Source of the DNA: Streptomyces qaidamensis
GTDB lineage: Bacteria > Actinomycetota > Actinomycetes > Streptomycetales > Streptomycetaceae
DNA: 64,000 bases
NCBI RefSeq assembly: GCF_001611795.1
Contig: NZ_CP015098.1
Coordinates: forward strand, 4,030,001-4,094,000
Direction: 5' to 3'
Shown: positions 8,165-15,261 of the stretch, piece after piece
Numbering within the stretch: position 1 is the stretch's first letter
Layout: every line of letters begins with the position of its first letter
Position numbers and translations under genes: made by a program
Notes under the pieces: model-generated
What the model saw: the letters and a program-made list of their open reading frames with translations, nothing else
Databases searched by the model: none
What the model was told of the DNA's origin: nothing

Positions 8165-8509
8165 CTGGACCCCCTGCAGGCTGCGTCCGCACGTACGGCA
8201 CGTCGGTTCGCTCCTTGCAATCATTCAACTGGAACGTGACCCAGCGCACACCGAGTTCCCACAACATTGAAGGAATCGTTGTACGGCGGCAATCCCCACG
8301 TCAACGGCTCCGGAGACCACCCGGCCGACCACACCGCGGCCGACCGACGCCGTCAGTCGATCAACAACCGGGCCCTGCCTCCGCCCCCTGCCGCGTGTAC
8401 CCATCGATCCCGATCTTCATACGGGCGTCGGGCGGTGGGATCCCGAAGGACGCAGCGGAGTGGAGCCATGCCGGAGCAGCAGAGAGTTCGGCCACGCGTT
8501 CGACTGAGG

Positions 8510-8769
8510 GCACCGCTGGCTGATGCCGCCGCCATGCCGGCGACCGGATCGTGAGGTGTCCGGCGCATGTGCTGACGGCGAAGGCCACGGGCCGCGGCTC
8601 TTACGCCCGCACCACTTCGGACAGGCACGGGTTCCCTCGTCTGCTGAGGACTCGTGCCGAGCAGCGCTCCGGATACATCACCGGCGACCTGGTGCGTGCT
8701 GTGGTGCCGCGAGGCATACGGGTGGGGCATCCGACCCGAACCGGCACAGTCAACGTCTCGAAAAATGGG
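8510..8769 (+). pseudogene. Decayed IscB-like (RRXRR/HNH) RNA-guided nuclease fragment
   Basis: Frame 8551-8838 encodes KATGRGSYARTTSDRHGFPR and GYITGDLVRAVVPRG. I recognise this as the C-terminal part of IscB-type RRXRR/HNH nucleases, where K/GATGRGSY.RT...GFPR and TGDLV.A.VP.GK..G...GRV are conserved. Just upstream in another frame, 8510-8551 encodes APLADAAAMPATG, matching the APLRDAAAVNATR stretch that precedes that region. The roughly 50 residues normally between the blocks are missing, the frames differ, and neither the RuvC start nor the HNH motif is present. So this is a remnant with an internal deletion and a frameshift. Assignment rests on remembered family motifs. Confidence 0.55.
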
Positions 8770-8811
8770 TTGAGCGGTGAGCGGGCGGTTCCTAGTGTGT
8801 GGCTCACACCG

Positions 8812-8826
8812 AAAGGAGGTGATCCG
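8812..8826 (+). promoter_or_regulatory. Full-length anti-Shine-Dalgarno complement
   Basis: gaaaggaggtgatcc is complementary over 15 nt to the 3' end of 16S rRNA (GGATCACCTCCTTTC). That is far more than the 4-6 nt usual in this window. It precedes ATGs at 8831 and 8835. Confidence 0.7.
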
Positions 8827-8834
8827 GCAGATGT

Positions 8835-8912
8835 ATGAATCCCGGACGCGTGAGGTGGCTGCGGGCTAGAGGCCCGTCACCACACTCAGTGCGGTGCCGA
8901 GCCGGCACGTGA
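8835..8912 (+). CDS. Possible 25-aa leader peptide (alternative 12-aa ORF at 8831)
   Basis: The ATG at 8835 opens a 25-codon frame, MNPGRVRWLRARGPSPHSVR plus CRAGT, ending TGA at 8910-8912. An ATG 4 nt earlier, closer to the usual spacing from the anti-Shine-Dalgarno complement, opens MYESRTREVAAG (stop 8867-8869). Both follow the 15-nt ribosome-site match. The Arg-rich peptide overlaps hairpin sequence and sits 130 bp upstream of the HIT gene, as a leader/attenuator peptide would. No homologue is known to me; translation is unproven. Confidence 0.35.
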   Translation: MNPGRVRWLRARGPSPHSVRCRAGT

Positions 8913-9010
8913 GCGTACGTGCAGCCGGCCCAATCTCAGGCAGTCACCCGACCCGCGAGTCGCCGGTACGTCCGGCCGGCTCCTCCCCAGGAGGAACCAG
9001 ACTCGCGGGT
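8901..9010 (+). promoter_or_regulatory. Structured 5' leader of the HIT gene
   Basis: Hairpin 1: gccggc (8901-8906) pairs with gccggc (8924-8929), with an inner cacgt/acgtg pair. Hairpin 2: acccgcgagtc (8951-8961) pairs perfectly with gactcgcgggt (9000-9010), and inside its loop tcctcc (8981-8986) pairs with ggagga (8990-8995). The nested structure ends 32 bp before the HIT start codon. Confidence 0.5.
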
Positions 9011-9042
9011 CGTCTGCGTTCTTCTGCGGCGTTCCGGGGGCG

Positions 9043-9552
9043 ATGACAGTGGGTGCGTGGCGTGAGGACCGGATCGGGAGCGCCCTGCGGGGCGAGAATC
9101 CGGCCGTGATGCGGCGGCTGGAGTCCGGGTTCGCGGTGATCGGGGATGTGCAGTTCCTGCCCGGCTACTCGGTGCTGCTGACCGATGATCCCGCTGTGCA
9201 GCGGTTGTCCGAGTTGCCGCGGAGCGGGCGGCTGGCGTTCCTGGCCGACATGGACCGGCTGGGGGAGGCCGTCGAGCAGGCCTGCCGGCGGGTGGAGCCG
9301 GGGTTTCGGCGGGTCAATCTGGAGATTCTCGGGAACGCCGACGGGTTTCTGCACGCGCAGGTGTGGCCGCGGTACGCCTGGGAGCCCGCGGAGCTCGTGC
9401 GGCGGCCCGTGTGGCTCTACCCGCGGGGGATGTGGGGCGAGGCGCGGTACGCGCTCGGGGCTCGGCACGGCCCGTTGCGGGAGGCCATCGGGGAGGAGCT
9501 GGACCGGCTCTCGGGGCGGAGCACACGGACGGCCCCACCCGGGAGCGGGTGA
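9043..9552 (+). CDS. HIT-superfamily (AP4A hydrolase-like) protein with altered His triad
   Basis: 169 aa. The segments FAVIGDVQFLPGYSVLL (30-46), FLADMDRLGEAVEQAC (66-81) and LHAQVWPRYAWEP (103-115) match actinomycete HIT-family nucleotide hydrolases of the dinucleoside polyphosphate type. The usual HxHxH/W site reads H104-A-Q106-V-W108, so only one His is retained, an arrangement nearer to GalT-like HxQ sites. Catalysis may therefore differ. ATG 9043 follows a GGGGG tract. The gene ends 18 bp before the convergent citrate synthase gene. Its unusual upstream region suggests RNA-level regulation. Confidence 0.75.
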   Translation: MTVGAWREDRIGSALRGENPAVMRRLESGFAVIGDVQFLPGYSVLLTDDPAVQRLSELPRSGRLAFLADMDRLGEAVEQACRRVEPGFRRVNLEILGNADGFLHAQVWPRYAWEPAELVRRPVWLYPRGMWGEARYALGARHGPLREAIGEELDRLSGRSTRTAPPGSG

Positions 9553-9570
9553 GGCCGTGGGCGGGGCGGG

Positions 9571-10671
9571 TCAGTGTGCGATGTCCTCGTAGCCCTCGAT
9601 GTCGTGGGGGTCGCGGGTGCCCGGGCCGACGTAGCGGGCCGAGGGGCGGACCAGGCGGCCCGTGCGCTTCTGCTCCAGGATGTGGGCGGACCAGCCGGCC
9701 GTGCGGGCGCAGGTGAACATGGACGTGAACATGTGCGCCGGGACCTCGGCGAAGTCCAGGACGATGGCCGCCCAGAACTCGACGTTGGTGGCGAGGACGC
9801 GGTCGGGGCGGCGGGCGTGGAGTTCCGCGAGGGCCGCCTTCTCCAGGGCCTCGGCGACCTCGAAGCGGGGGGCTCCCAGTTCGCGGGCGGTGCGGCGCAG
9901 GACCCTCGCCCTCGGGTCCTCGGCGCGGTAGACGCGGTGGCCGAAGCCCATGAGGCGTTCGCCCTTGTCGAGCGCGTTCTTGACGTAGGCCTCCGCGTCG
10001 CCCGTGCGTTCGATCTCCTCGATCATGCCGAGGACGCGGGAGGGGGCGCCGCCGTGGAGCGGGCCGGACATCGCGCCCACGGCGCCGGAGAGCGCGGCCG
10101 CGACGTCCGCGCCGGTCGAGGCGATGACACGGGCCGTGAACGTGGACGCGTTCATGCCGTGCTCCGCGGCGCTCGTCCAGTACGCGTCCACCGCCGCCAC
10201 GTGCTTGGGGTCCGGCTCGCCCCGCCAGCGGATCATGAAGCGTTCGACGACGGACTGCGCCTTGTCGATCTCCCGCTGCGGAACCATCGGCAGACCCTGG
10301 CCGCGGGCGGACTGGGCGACGTACGACAGGGCCATGACGGCCGCACGGGCCAGGTCCTCGCGGGCCTCCTCTTCGTCGATGTCCAGGAGGGGTTTGAGGC
10401 CCCAGACCGGCGCGAGCATGGCCAGGGCGGACTGGACGTCCACGCGGATGTCACCGGAGTGCACGGGGATGGGGAAGGGCTCGGCGGGCGGCAGGCCGGG
10501 ATTGAAGGCGCCGTCGACGAGCAGGCCCCAGACGTTGCCGAACGAGACGTGGCCGACGAGGTCCTCGATGTCGACGCCCCGGTACCGGAGTGCGCCGCCC
10601 TCCTTATCCGGTTCGGCGATCTCCGTCTCGAACGCGACGACTCCCTCGAGCCCGGGAACGAAGTCGGACAT
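9571..10671 (-). CDS. Citrate synthase family protein (citrate synthase 2-like)
   Basis: 366 aa, starting MSDFVPGLEG at ATG 10671 with GAGGAG 9 nt upstream. The catalytic set is visible: His in AEHGMNASTF, His in MGFGHRVYRAEDPRA, and Asp in the NVEFWAAIVLDFAEVP region. The enzyme condenses acetyl-CoA (or a similar acyl-CoA) with oxaloacetate in the cytoplasm. The length is that of the short bacterial citrate/2-methylcitrate synthase group, not of the longer hexameric type. Streptomyces have several paralogues, so it may be a secondary citrate synthase. It diverges from pdxH across 284 bp that hold both promoters. Confidence 0.88.
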   Translation of the reverse strand: MSDFVPGLEGVVAFETEIAEPDKEGGALRYRGVDIEDLVGHVSFGNVWGLLVDGAFNPGLPPAEPFPIPVHSGDIRVDVQSALAMLAPVWGLKPLLDIDEEEAREDLARAAVMALSYVAQSARGQGLPMVPQREIDKAQSVVERFMIRWRGEPDPKHVAAVDAYWTSAAEHGMNASTFTARVIASTGADVAAALSGAVGAMSGPLHGGAPSRVLGMIEEIERTGDAEAYVKNALDKGERLMGFGHRVYRAEDPRARVLRRTARELGAPRFEVAEALEKAALAELHARRPDRVLATNVEFWAAIVLDFAEVPAHMFTSMFTCARTAGWSAHILEQKRTGRLVRPSARYVGPGTRDPHDIEGYEDIAH

Positions 10672-10955
10672 CAGGCGGCTCCTCGTGGTGGAAGTGACAG
10701 ATGGTGTGTTATGGGGTGGGCGTACGAACCATGTGTCAGTCGGCTTGCGAAGCGGGCGGCCGTCCGGTGGATCCACGGTCGTCTACGGCGACTCGCGGTC
10801 CTGGTCGGTTGCCCCTGTGATGCCCCGTCCGGCCTACGGTCACCCAACCGGAACGGCACGGAAACGATATCTCCGAGTGCCACCGTTGGGGAGGGTTCAC
10901 GGCACTCAGTGCCACGCAGTGACGAAGGACACCGTCCGTACGGCAAGATGACCGG

Positions 10956-11624
10956 GTGACCGACCGCGACGACGTCCCCTTCGATCTGGCCTCGATGCGC
11001 AAGCAGTACCGGGCCGAGGGGCTCTCCGAGACCGAGCTCGCCGCCACGCCCGTCGAGCAGTTCGCGCGCTGGTTCCAGCAGGCCGCGACGGACGGCGGGC
11101 TGTTCGAGCCGAACGCCATGATCGTCTCGACGGCCGACGCCGAGGGGCGGACGAGTGCCCGCACGGTGCTGCTGAAGCACTTCGACGAGCAGGGCTTCGT
11201 CTTCTACACGAACTACGACTCCCGCAAGGCCCGTGACCTGGCGGAGAACCCTTTCGTCTCGCTGCTGTTCCCCTGGCACCCCATGGCCCGGCAGGTCATC
11301 GTGGGCGGGATCGCCCGTCGCACCGGCCGCGACGAGACGGCGGCGTACTTCCGCACCCGCCCGCACGGCTCACAGCTGGGCGCGTGGGCCAGCGCCCAGT
11401 CCTCGGTGATCTCCACCCGGGCCGACATCGACGGCGCGTACGCGGAGCTGGCCGCGCGCTACCCGGAGGGCGAGCAGGTGCCGGTGCCCCCGCACTGGGG
11501 CGGTTTCCGGGTGGCCCCGCAGACGGTGGAGTTCTGGCAGGGCCGGGAGAACCGGTTGCACGACCGGTTGCGGTACGTGGAGCAGGCCGATGGGAGCTGG
11601 CGGGTGGAGCGGCTCAGTCCGTGA
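10956..11624 (+). CDS. pdxH: Pyridoxamine 5'-phosphate oxidase
   Basis: 222 aa, full length. The FMN-binding split-barrel is seen with SARTVLLKHFDEQGFVFYTN and SRKARDLAENPFVSLLFPW (substrate/FMN contacts), and the C-terminal family signature EFWQGRENRLHDRLRY is intact. It oxidises pyridoxamine or pyridoxine 5'-phosphate to pyridoxal 5'-phosphate with O2. The GTG start at 10956 gives VTDRDDVPFDL. The gene ends 3 bp before the convergent VapC-like gene. Confidence 0.95.
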   Translation: MTDRDDVPFDLASMRKQYRAEGLSETELAATPVEQFARWFQQAATDGGLFEPNAMIVSTADAEGRTSARTVLLKHFDEQGFVFYTNYDSRKARDLAENPFVSLLFPWHPMARQVIVGGIARRTGRDETAAYFRTRPHGSQLGAWASAQSSVISTRADIDGAYAELAARYPEGEQVPVPPHWGGFRVAPQTVEFWQGRENRLHDRLRYVEQADGSWRVERLSP

Positions 11625-11627
11625 GGC

Positions 11628-12026
11628 TCAGATGCCGATGAGCCGGACTCGATCGCCGCACAGCCGCGCCATGTCGTCGACATCGGACGTCAGCACGGCC
11701 ACTGGGCCCGGCTGCCGCAGTGCCACCTCGGCGACAGTCGCGTCGATCGCGTACTTGTGGCCGTGCAGCCCGGCGGCCTTCAGCAGTTCCGCGGACGCTT
11801 TCGCGGCGCCCTCGGTCACCGGCTCGACCTTGACGCGGGAGAGCGCCCACTGCAGTCGAGGCATGTTCACGCGCGCATGACTGACTTCCACGACGGTGTT
11901 GGCGCCGATGACGAAATCGGTGCCCATGGCGTGGAGAACCTGGAACATCGCCAGGATCTTGCGATCCTGTGCGATCCAGGCGGAGAGCCCGTGGGAGTCC
12001 AGGACAACCGTCTCGACGTGCTCCAT
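11628..12026 (-). CDS. PIN-domain ribonuclease toxin (VapC-like)
   Basis: 132 aa, one PIN domain. The acidic metal-binding residues are all present: D10 (VVLDSHGLSAW), E47 (TVVEVSH), D95 (KYAIDATVAEVA) and D115/D117 (LTSDVDD). VapC toxins cleave specific tRNAs or rRNA. The ATG at 12026 overlaps the stop of the upstream gene (TGATG), so it is translated from the same message as its presumed antitoxin. The intact active site suggests a functional toxin. Confidence 0.82.
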   Translation of the reverse strand: MEHVETVVLDSHGLSAWIAQDRKILAMFQVLHAMGTDFVIGANTVVEVSHARVNMPRLQWALSRVKVEPVTEGAAKASAELLKAAGLHGHKYAIDATVAEVALRQPGPVAVLTSDVDDMARLCGDRVRLIGI

Positions 12027-12274
12027 CACGCAGCGCTCGCCGATCCGTCGGCATCCGCCGTGCCGAAGATCCTGGAGCGGGCCTCGGCCAGCTCCTCCTC
12101 CGTGAACGCCCCGTGCTCCTCCTGGTGACGCATCAGGTCGGCGCCGAGCAACTGATGCCGCAGCTGACGAGCCACCGCCTCGGCGACATAGCCGGAGACG
12201 TTGTCGGTGAGCTTCCTGAGTTCGGCGACCTGGTCGGTCGGCAGTGTCACCGTGATGCGTGTCGTGTCCGCCAT
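12026..12274 (-). CDS. VapB-type antitoxin
   Basis: 82 aa, MADTTRITVTLPTDQVAELR at the N-terminus: a beta strand plus helix typical of ribbon-helix-helix DNA binding, followed by SGYVAEAVARQLRHQLL. The C-terminal half is acidic and likely disordered (EEHGAFTEEELAEARSRIFG), the usual toxin-neutralising part. ATG 12274 has no well-spaced ribosome site (GGAG is 1 nt away), so the message could be leaderless. A palindrome lies 7 bp upstream. It overlaps the toxin start by one base. Confidence 0.78.
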   Translation of the reverse strand: MADTTRITVTLPTDQVAELRKLTDNVSGYVAEAVARQLRHQLLGADLMRHQEEHGAFTEEELAEARSRIFGTADADGSASAA

Positions 12275-12281
12275 GCTCCGA

Positions 12282-12297
12282 GCATACTGCGGTATGC
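12282..12297 (-). promoter_or_regulatory. Operator of the toxin-antitoxin pair
   Basis: gcatac (12282-12287) and gtatgc (12292-12297) form a perfect inverted repeat around tgcg, directly upstream of the antitoxin ATG. VapB-VapC complexes usually repress their own promoter through such a site. Confidence 0.6.
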
Positions 12298-12323
12298 GCA
12301 TCCCCCGTCCGCGCTGACACCAC

Positions 12324-12926
12324 TCAGCCCAGCGTCTCCTCCAGCAGCCCCGCCCACTGGGCCACCACCCGCTCCCGGCGGGCCGCGTCGTCCGTGAGGA
12401 GGTTGGCGAGGCCCAGGCCGCGGGCCATGTCGAGGAGGCCCTGGACCGTTTCGCGGACGCCGGGGAGGGACTCGTCGGCGGCGAGGAGGTCGACGGCTAT
12501 GCGGTGGGTCTCGCGGCCGACGCGGGATTCGAGTTCGGTGACGCGGGGCCGCAGCTGCTCCTCGTTGGATGCGGCGACCCACAGGTGCAGGGCGGCGCGG
12601 AACAACGGCCCGGTGTAGAGGTCGACCAGGGCGGCGACGACGGCGTGACGGTCACCGGCCGCGCCCTCGGGGAACAGGGCACGCAGGGCCGTGGAGCGTT
12701 CCTCGGCGACGTATTCGACGGCCGCCGTGAAGAGGTCCTCGCGGGTCGGGAAGTGGTGCTGGGCGGCGCCGCGGGAGACGCCGGCGCGTTCGGCGACGAC
12801 GGAGACGGTGGAGCCTGCCCAGCCGTGTTCGGCGAGGCAGGACACGGCGGCTTCGAGGAGCCGCTGCCGGGTGGCCCGGCTGCGGTCCTGCTTGGGGACT
12901 CTCTCCGCACGGTCGGCCGTGCTCAC
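12324..12926 (-). CDS. TetR-family regulator, last gene of the acyl-CoA operon
   Basis: 200 aa from GTG 12926, whose bases overlap the stop of the hydratase gene (GTGA); ATG 12935 is the alternative start. The N-terminal HTH is clear: RATRQRLLEAAVSCLAEHGW, AERAGVSRGAAQHHFPTRED. The C-terminal ligand domain is hydrophobic with LLDMARGLGLANLL, as in regulators sensing acyl-CoA. Because it is the distal gene of the operon that starts at 22442, it probably represses that promoter and is relieved by a pathway CoA thioester. The palindrome at 22521-22532 is the best candidate operator. Confidence 0.82.
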   Translation of the reverse strand: MSTADRAERVPKQDRSRATRQRLLEAAVSCLAEHGWAGSTVSVVAERAGVSRGAAQHHFPTREDLFTAAVEYVAEERSTALRALFPEGAAGDRHAVVAALVDLYTGPLFRAALHLWVAASNEEQLRPRVTELESRVGRETHRIAVDLLAADESLPGVRETVQGLLDMARGLGLANLLTDDAARRERVVAQWAGLLEETLG

Positions 12927-13657
12927 ACCACCCATGCCGCATCCCGTCGTTCGAGGAAGGCCGTCATCCCCTCGCGGGCCTGCGGGGAGGAGAAGAGCCG
13001 GGCCGAGAGCGCGGTCAGGGCGTCCGCGTCCCGGTCGAAGGCTTCCAGCACCCTAGCCGTGAGCAGCCGTTTCGTCTCGGCCAGGGCATCGGGGGCGGAG
13101 CGGCGCAGACCGTCGAGGATGGGGTCGAGGGCCTTGTCGACATCGCTGTCACAGGTCGTGAGCAGGCCCGTTGCCACCGCCTCCGGGGCGTCGAAGCGTT
13201 CGCCGGTGAGGTAGTAGCGGGCCAGTGCGCGGGGGTCGGTGCGGGGCAGCAGCGGCAGGGAGATGACCGCGGGGGCGACTCCGATGCGGACCTCGGTGAA
13301 GGCGAAGGTGGCGTCCGTGGAGGCGGCGGCGATGTCGCAGGCGGCCAGGAGGCCGAGGCCGCCCGCGCGGACGTGGCCGGTGACCCGGGCGACGACCGGT
13401 CTGGGCAGCTCGACGATCCGCCGCAGCAGGGCGACCAGGGCCTCGGGCGGCGGCGGGTCCTTGAGGTCGGCACCGGCGCTGAACGTGTTGCCGGTGTGGG
13501 TGAGGACGATCGCGCGGACACCGGTGTCCTCGGCGGCGTCGCCGAGCGCGTCGGCCAGGTCGCCGACCAGGGCCGCCGACAGGGCGTTGCGGTTGTGCGG
13601 CGAGTCGAGGGTCAGGGTTTCCACGGCTCGCGCACGGGTGCGGGCGATCAGCGTCAT
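12923..13657 (-). CDS. Enoyl-CoA hydratase/isomerase family protein
   Basis: 244 aa, crotonase fold. SPHNRNALSAALVGDLADAL and THTGNTFSAGADLKDPP form the CoA/oxyanion-hole regions, and GHVRAGGLGLLAACDIAAAS carries the second oxyanion Gly. The acid/base pair typical of true hydratases is not clear at this resolution: the second motif ends FAFTEVRIGVAPAVIS, with a Glu in the usual place. It probably hydrates the unsaturated CoA made by the acyl-CoA dehydrogenase and carboxylase upstream. The ATG overlaps the ligase stop by 4 bp. Confidence 0.85.
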   Translation of the reverse strand: MTLIARTRARAVETLTLDSPHNRNALSAALVGDLADALGDAAEDTGVRAIVLTHTGNTFSAGADLKDPPPPEALVALLRRIVELPRPVVARVTGHVRAGGLGLLAACDIAAASTDATFAFTEVRIGVAPAVISLPLLPRTDPRALARYYLTGERFDAPEAVATGLLTTCDSDVDKALDPILDGLRRSAPDALAETKRLLTARVLEAFDRDADALTALSARLFSSPQAREGMTAFLERRDAAWVV

Positions 13658-15222
13658 GCGCTCTCCCGGAGCTGTCGGCGGAGGATCTTGCCGGAGGCCG
13701 CGCGGGGGACGCCGACGACGAAGGTGACGTGGCGTATCCGCTTGTAGGGGGCGACGCGTTCGGCGACGTACATCATGATCTCGGCCTCGGTGAGGCCGGC
13801 GGCGGACGGCTGGCGCACCACGTAGGCGTGCGGGGCCTCGTTGCCGTCGTCGTCGTACCGTCCGATGACGGCGGCGTCGGCGATGCCCGGGTGGGTGAGG
13901 AGCAGGGCCTCCAGTTCGGCGGGGGCCACCTGGAAGCCCTTGTACTTGATGAGTTCCTTGACGCGGTCGACGACGAACAGCCAACCCTCCCGGTCCACGT
14001 GGCCCACGTCGCCGGTGTGCAGCCAGCCGTCGGGGTCGATCATGGCGGTGGTGGCGTCGGGGCGGCCGAGGTAGCCCTTCATGATCTGGGGTCCGCGGAT
14101 GAGGATCTCGCCGGATTCGCCGGCGGGGAGGTCCTTGCCGGGGTCGTCGAGGGAGACGATGCGCATCTCGGTGCCGGCGATGAGTTTGCCGACGGTTCCG
14201 GGCGGGGCGTCGTTCATGGCGTCCAGGGGGACGACATGCGTGCCGGGCGACAGTTCCGTCATGCCGTAGGCCTGGCCGACGGGCGGCAGGCCGAGGCGCT
14301 GGGAGCAGGCGGCGGCGAGGCGGGCGTCCAGGGGTGCGGCGGCGCTGATGACGTACCGCAGGGACGACAGGTCGTACTGGGCGACGGCCGGGTGCTTGGC
14401 GAGGGCCAGGACGATCGGCGGGGCCACATAGAGGGCGGTGATGCGGTGGTTCTGGACGGCCGCGAGGAACTGCTCCAGGTCGAAGCGGGGCAGGACGACG
14501 ACGGTGGCGCCCTGTCGCAGGGGCGCGTTCATCAGGGCGGTGAGGCCGTAGATGTGGAAGAAGGGCAGCACCGCCAGGACGCGGTCGCCCGGGCCGGCGG
14601 GGATCGCCGGGTGGAGCTGTGCGAGGTTGGTGGCGATCTGCCGGTGTGTGAGCATCACGCCCTTGGGGGTGCCGGTGGTCCCGGAGGAGTACGGCAGGGC
14701 CGCGATGTCCTCGGCGGGGTCGATGGGGACCTGCGGTTCGGGGGCCGCCGAGGCGAGCATGTCGATCAGGGAGCGGTGGCCGCTCGCGCTGTCGCACACG
14801 AAGATCTCGCGTACACCGCCCGCGAGCTCGGCGGCCCGGCGGGCGACGTCCAGCAGCGGTGACACGGTGACGACCCACCGGGCCGCCGAGTCCCGCAGCT
14901 GTTTGGCGAACTCCTCGGCGGTGGCGAGCGGGTGCACGGTCGTGACGGTGGCACCCGCGCGCGTGGCCGCGTAGAAGGCGGTCGGGAAAGCGATCGTGTT
15001 GGGGCTGTGCAGGGCGAGGACGTCGCCCTTGCCGACACCGGCTTCGGCGAGGGCGGCGGCGACGCGCCGGTGGAAGCGGTCCACCTGCTCGTAGGAGAGG
15101 GTGGTGCCGTCCGTGCCGTCGATCAGCGCCGGGATGTCGCCGAATTCGGCGGCCCGGGCCAGGACCGCGTCGTGGATGGGCAGGTCGACGGGCGGGACGT
15201 CTGCGTACTGGCTGCGGAACAT
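13654..15222 (-). CDS. AMP-dependent acyl/aryl-CoA ligase (4-coumarate:CoA ligase-like)
   Basis: 522 aa ANL-family enzyme. Adenylation motifs: PYSSGTTGTPKGVMLTH (A3), QAYGMTELSP (A5), GWLHTGDVGHVDREGWLFVVDR (A7/A8), YKGFQVAPAELE (hinge) and the catalytic Lys near the end (ASGKILRR). It activates a carboxylic acid via acyl-AMP to the CoA thioester. I recall that the S. coelicolor protein in this position was reported as a cinnamate/4-coumarate:CoA ligase. Its place in an AtuA/carboxylase operon fits activation of a branched or terpenoid acid, so the natural substrate is open. Confidence 0.88.
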   Translation of the reverse strand: MFRSQYADVPPVDLPIHDAVLARAAEFGDIPALIDGTDGTTLSYEQVDRFHRRVAAALAEAGVGKGDVLALHSPNTIAFPTAFYAATRAGATVTTVHPLATAEEFAKQLRDSAARWVVTVSPLLDVARRAAELAGGVREIFVCDSASGHRSLIDMLASAAPEPQVPIDPAEDIAALPYSSGTTGTPKGVMLTHRQIATNLAQLHPAIPAGPGDRVLAVLPFFHIYGLTALMNAPLRQGATVVVLPRFDLEQFLAAVQNHRITALYVAPPIVLALAKHPAVAQYDLSSLRYVISAAAPLDARLAAACSQRLGLPPVGQAYGMTELSPGTHVVPLDAMNDAPPGTVGKLIAGTEMRIVSLDDPGKDLPAGESGEILIRGPQIMKGYLGRPDATTAMIDPDGWLHTGDVGHVDREGWLFVVDRVKELIKYKGFQVAPAELEALLLTHPGIADAAVIGRYDDDGNEAPHAYVVRQPSAAGLTEAEIMMYVAERVAPYKRIRHVTFVVGVPRAASGKILRRQLRESA

Positions 15223-15261
15223 GGCGGGTTCCTCCTCGCGGCGCGGGCCGTCTCAGGGTCC

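Larger units (their letters stand above)
8165..9042. other. 878-bp intergenic stretch with nuclease remnant and structured leader
   Basis: From left to right: the PAS promoter region, a weak open frame at 8267-8500 with no recognisable product, two IscB-like coding blocks in different frames (8510-8551 and 8572-8769), a perfect complement of the 16S rRNA 3' end at 8812-8826, micro-ORFs at 8831 and 8835, and hairpins at 8901-8929 and 8951-9010 running up to the HIT gene start. Confidence 0.6.

Noticed and set aside
5588..8239. 883-codon plus-strand open frame over the SIS gene, repeats and PAS gene
   Set aside because: Low-complexity Arg/Pro/Ala product, out of frame with the SIS gene and antisense to the PAS gene; typical high-GC shadow.
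8267..8500. Small open frame beginning MKESLYGGNPHVNGSGDHPA
   Set aside because: No ribosome site, no recognisable family and it runs into the nuclease remnant in a broken way.
8812..8826. Fragment of a 16S rRNA gene
   Set aside because: Only the last 15 nt match, on the complementary strand; the neighbouring bases do not match the rRNA 3' region, so it is a ribosome-site-type match.
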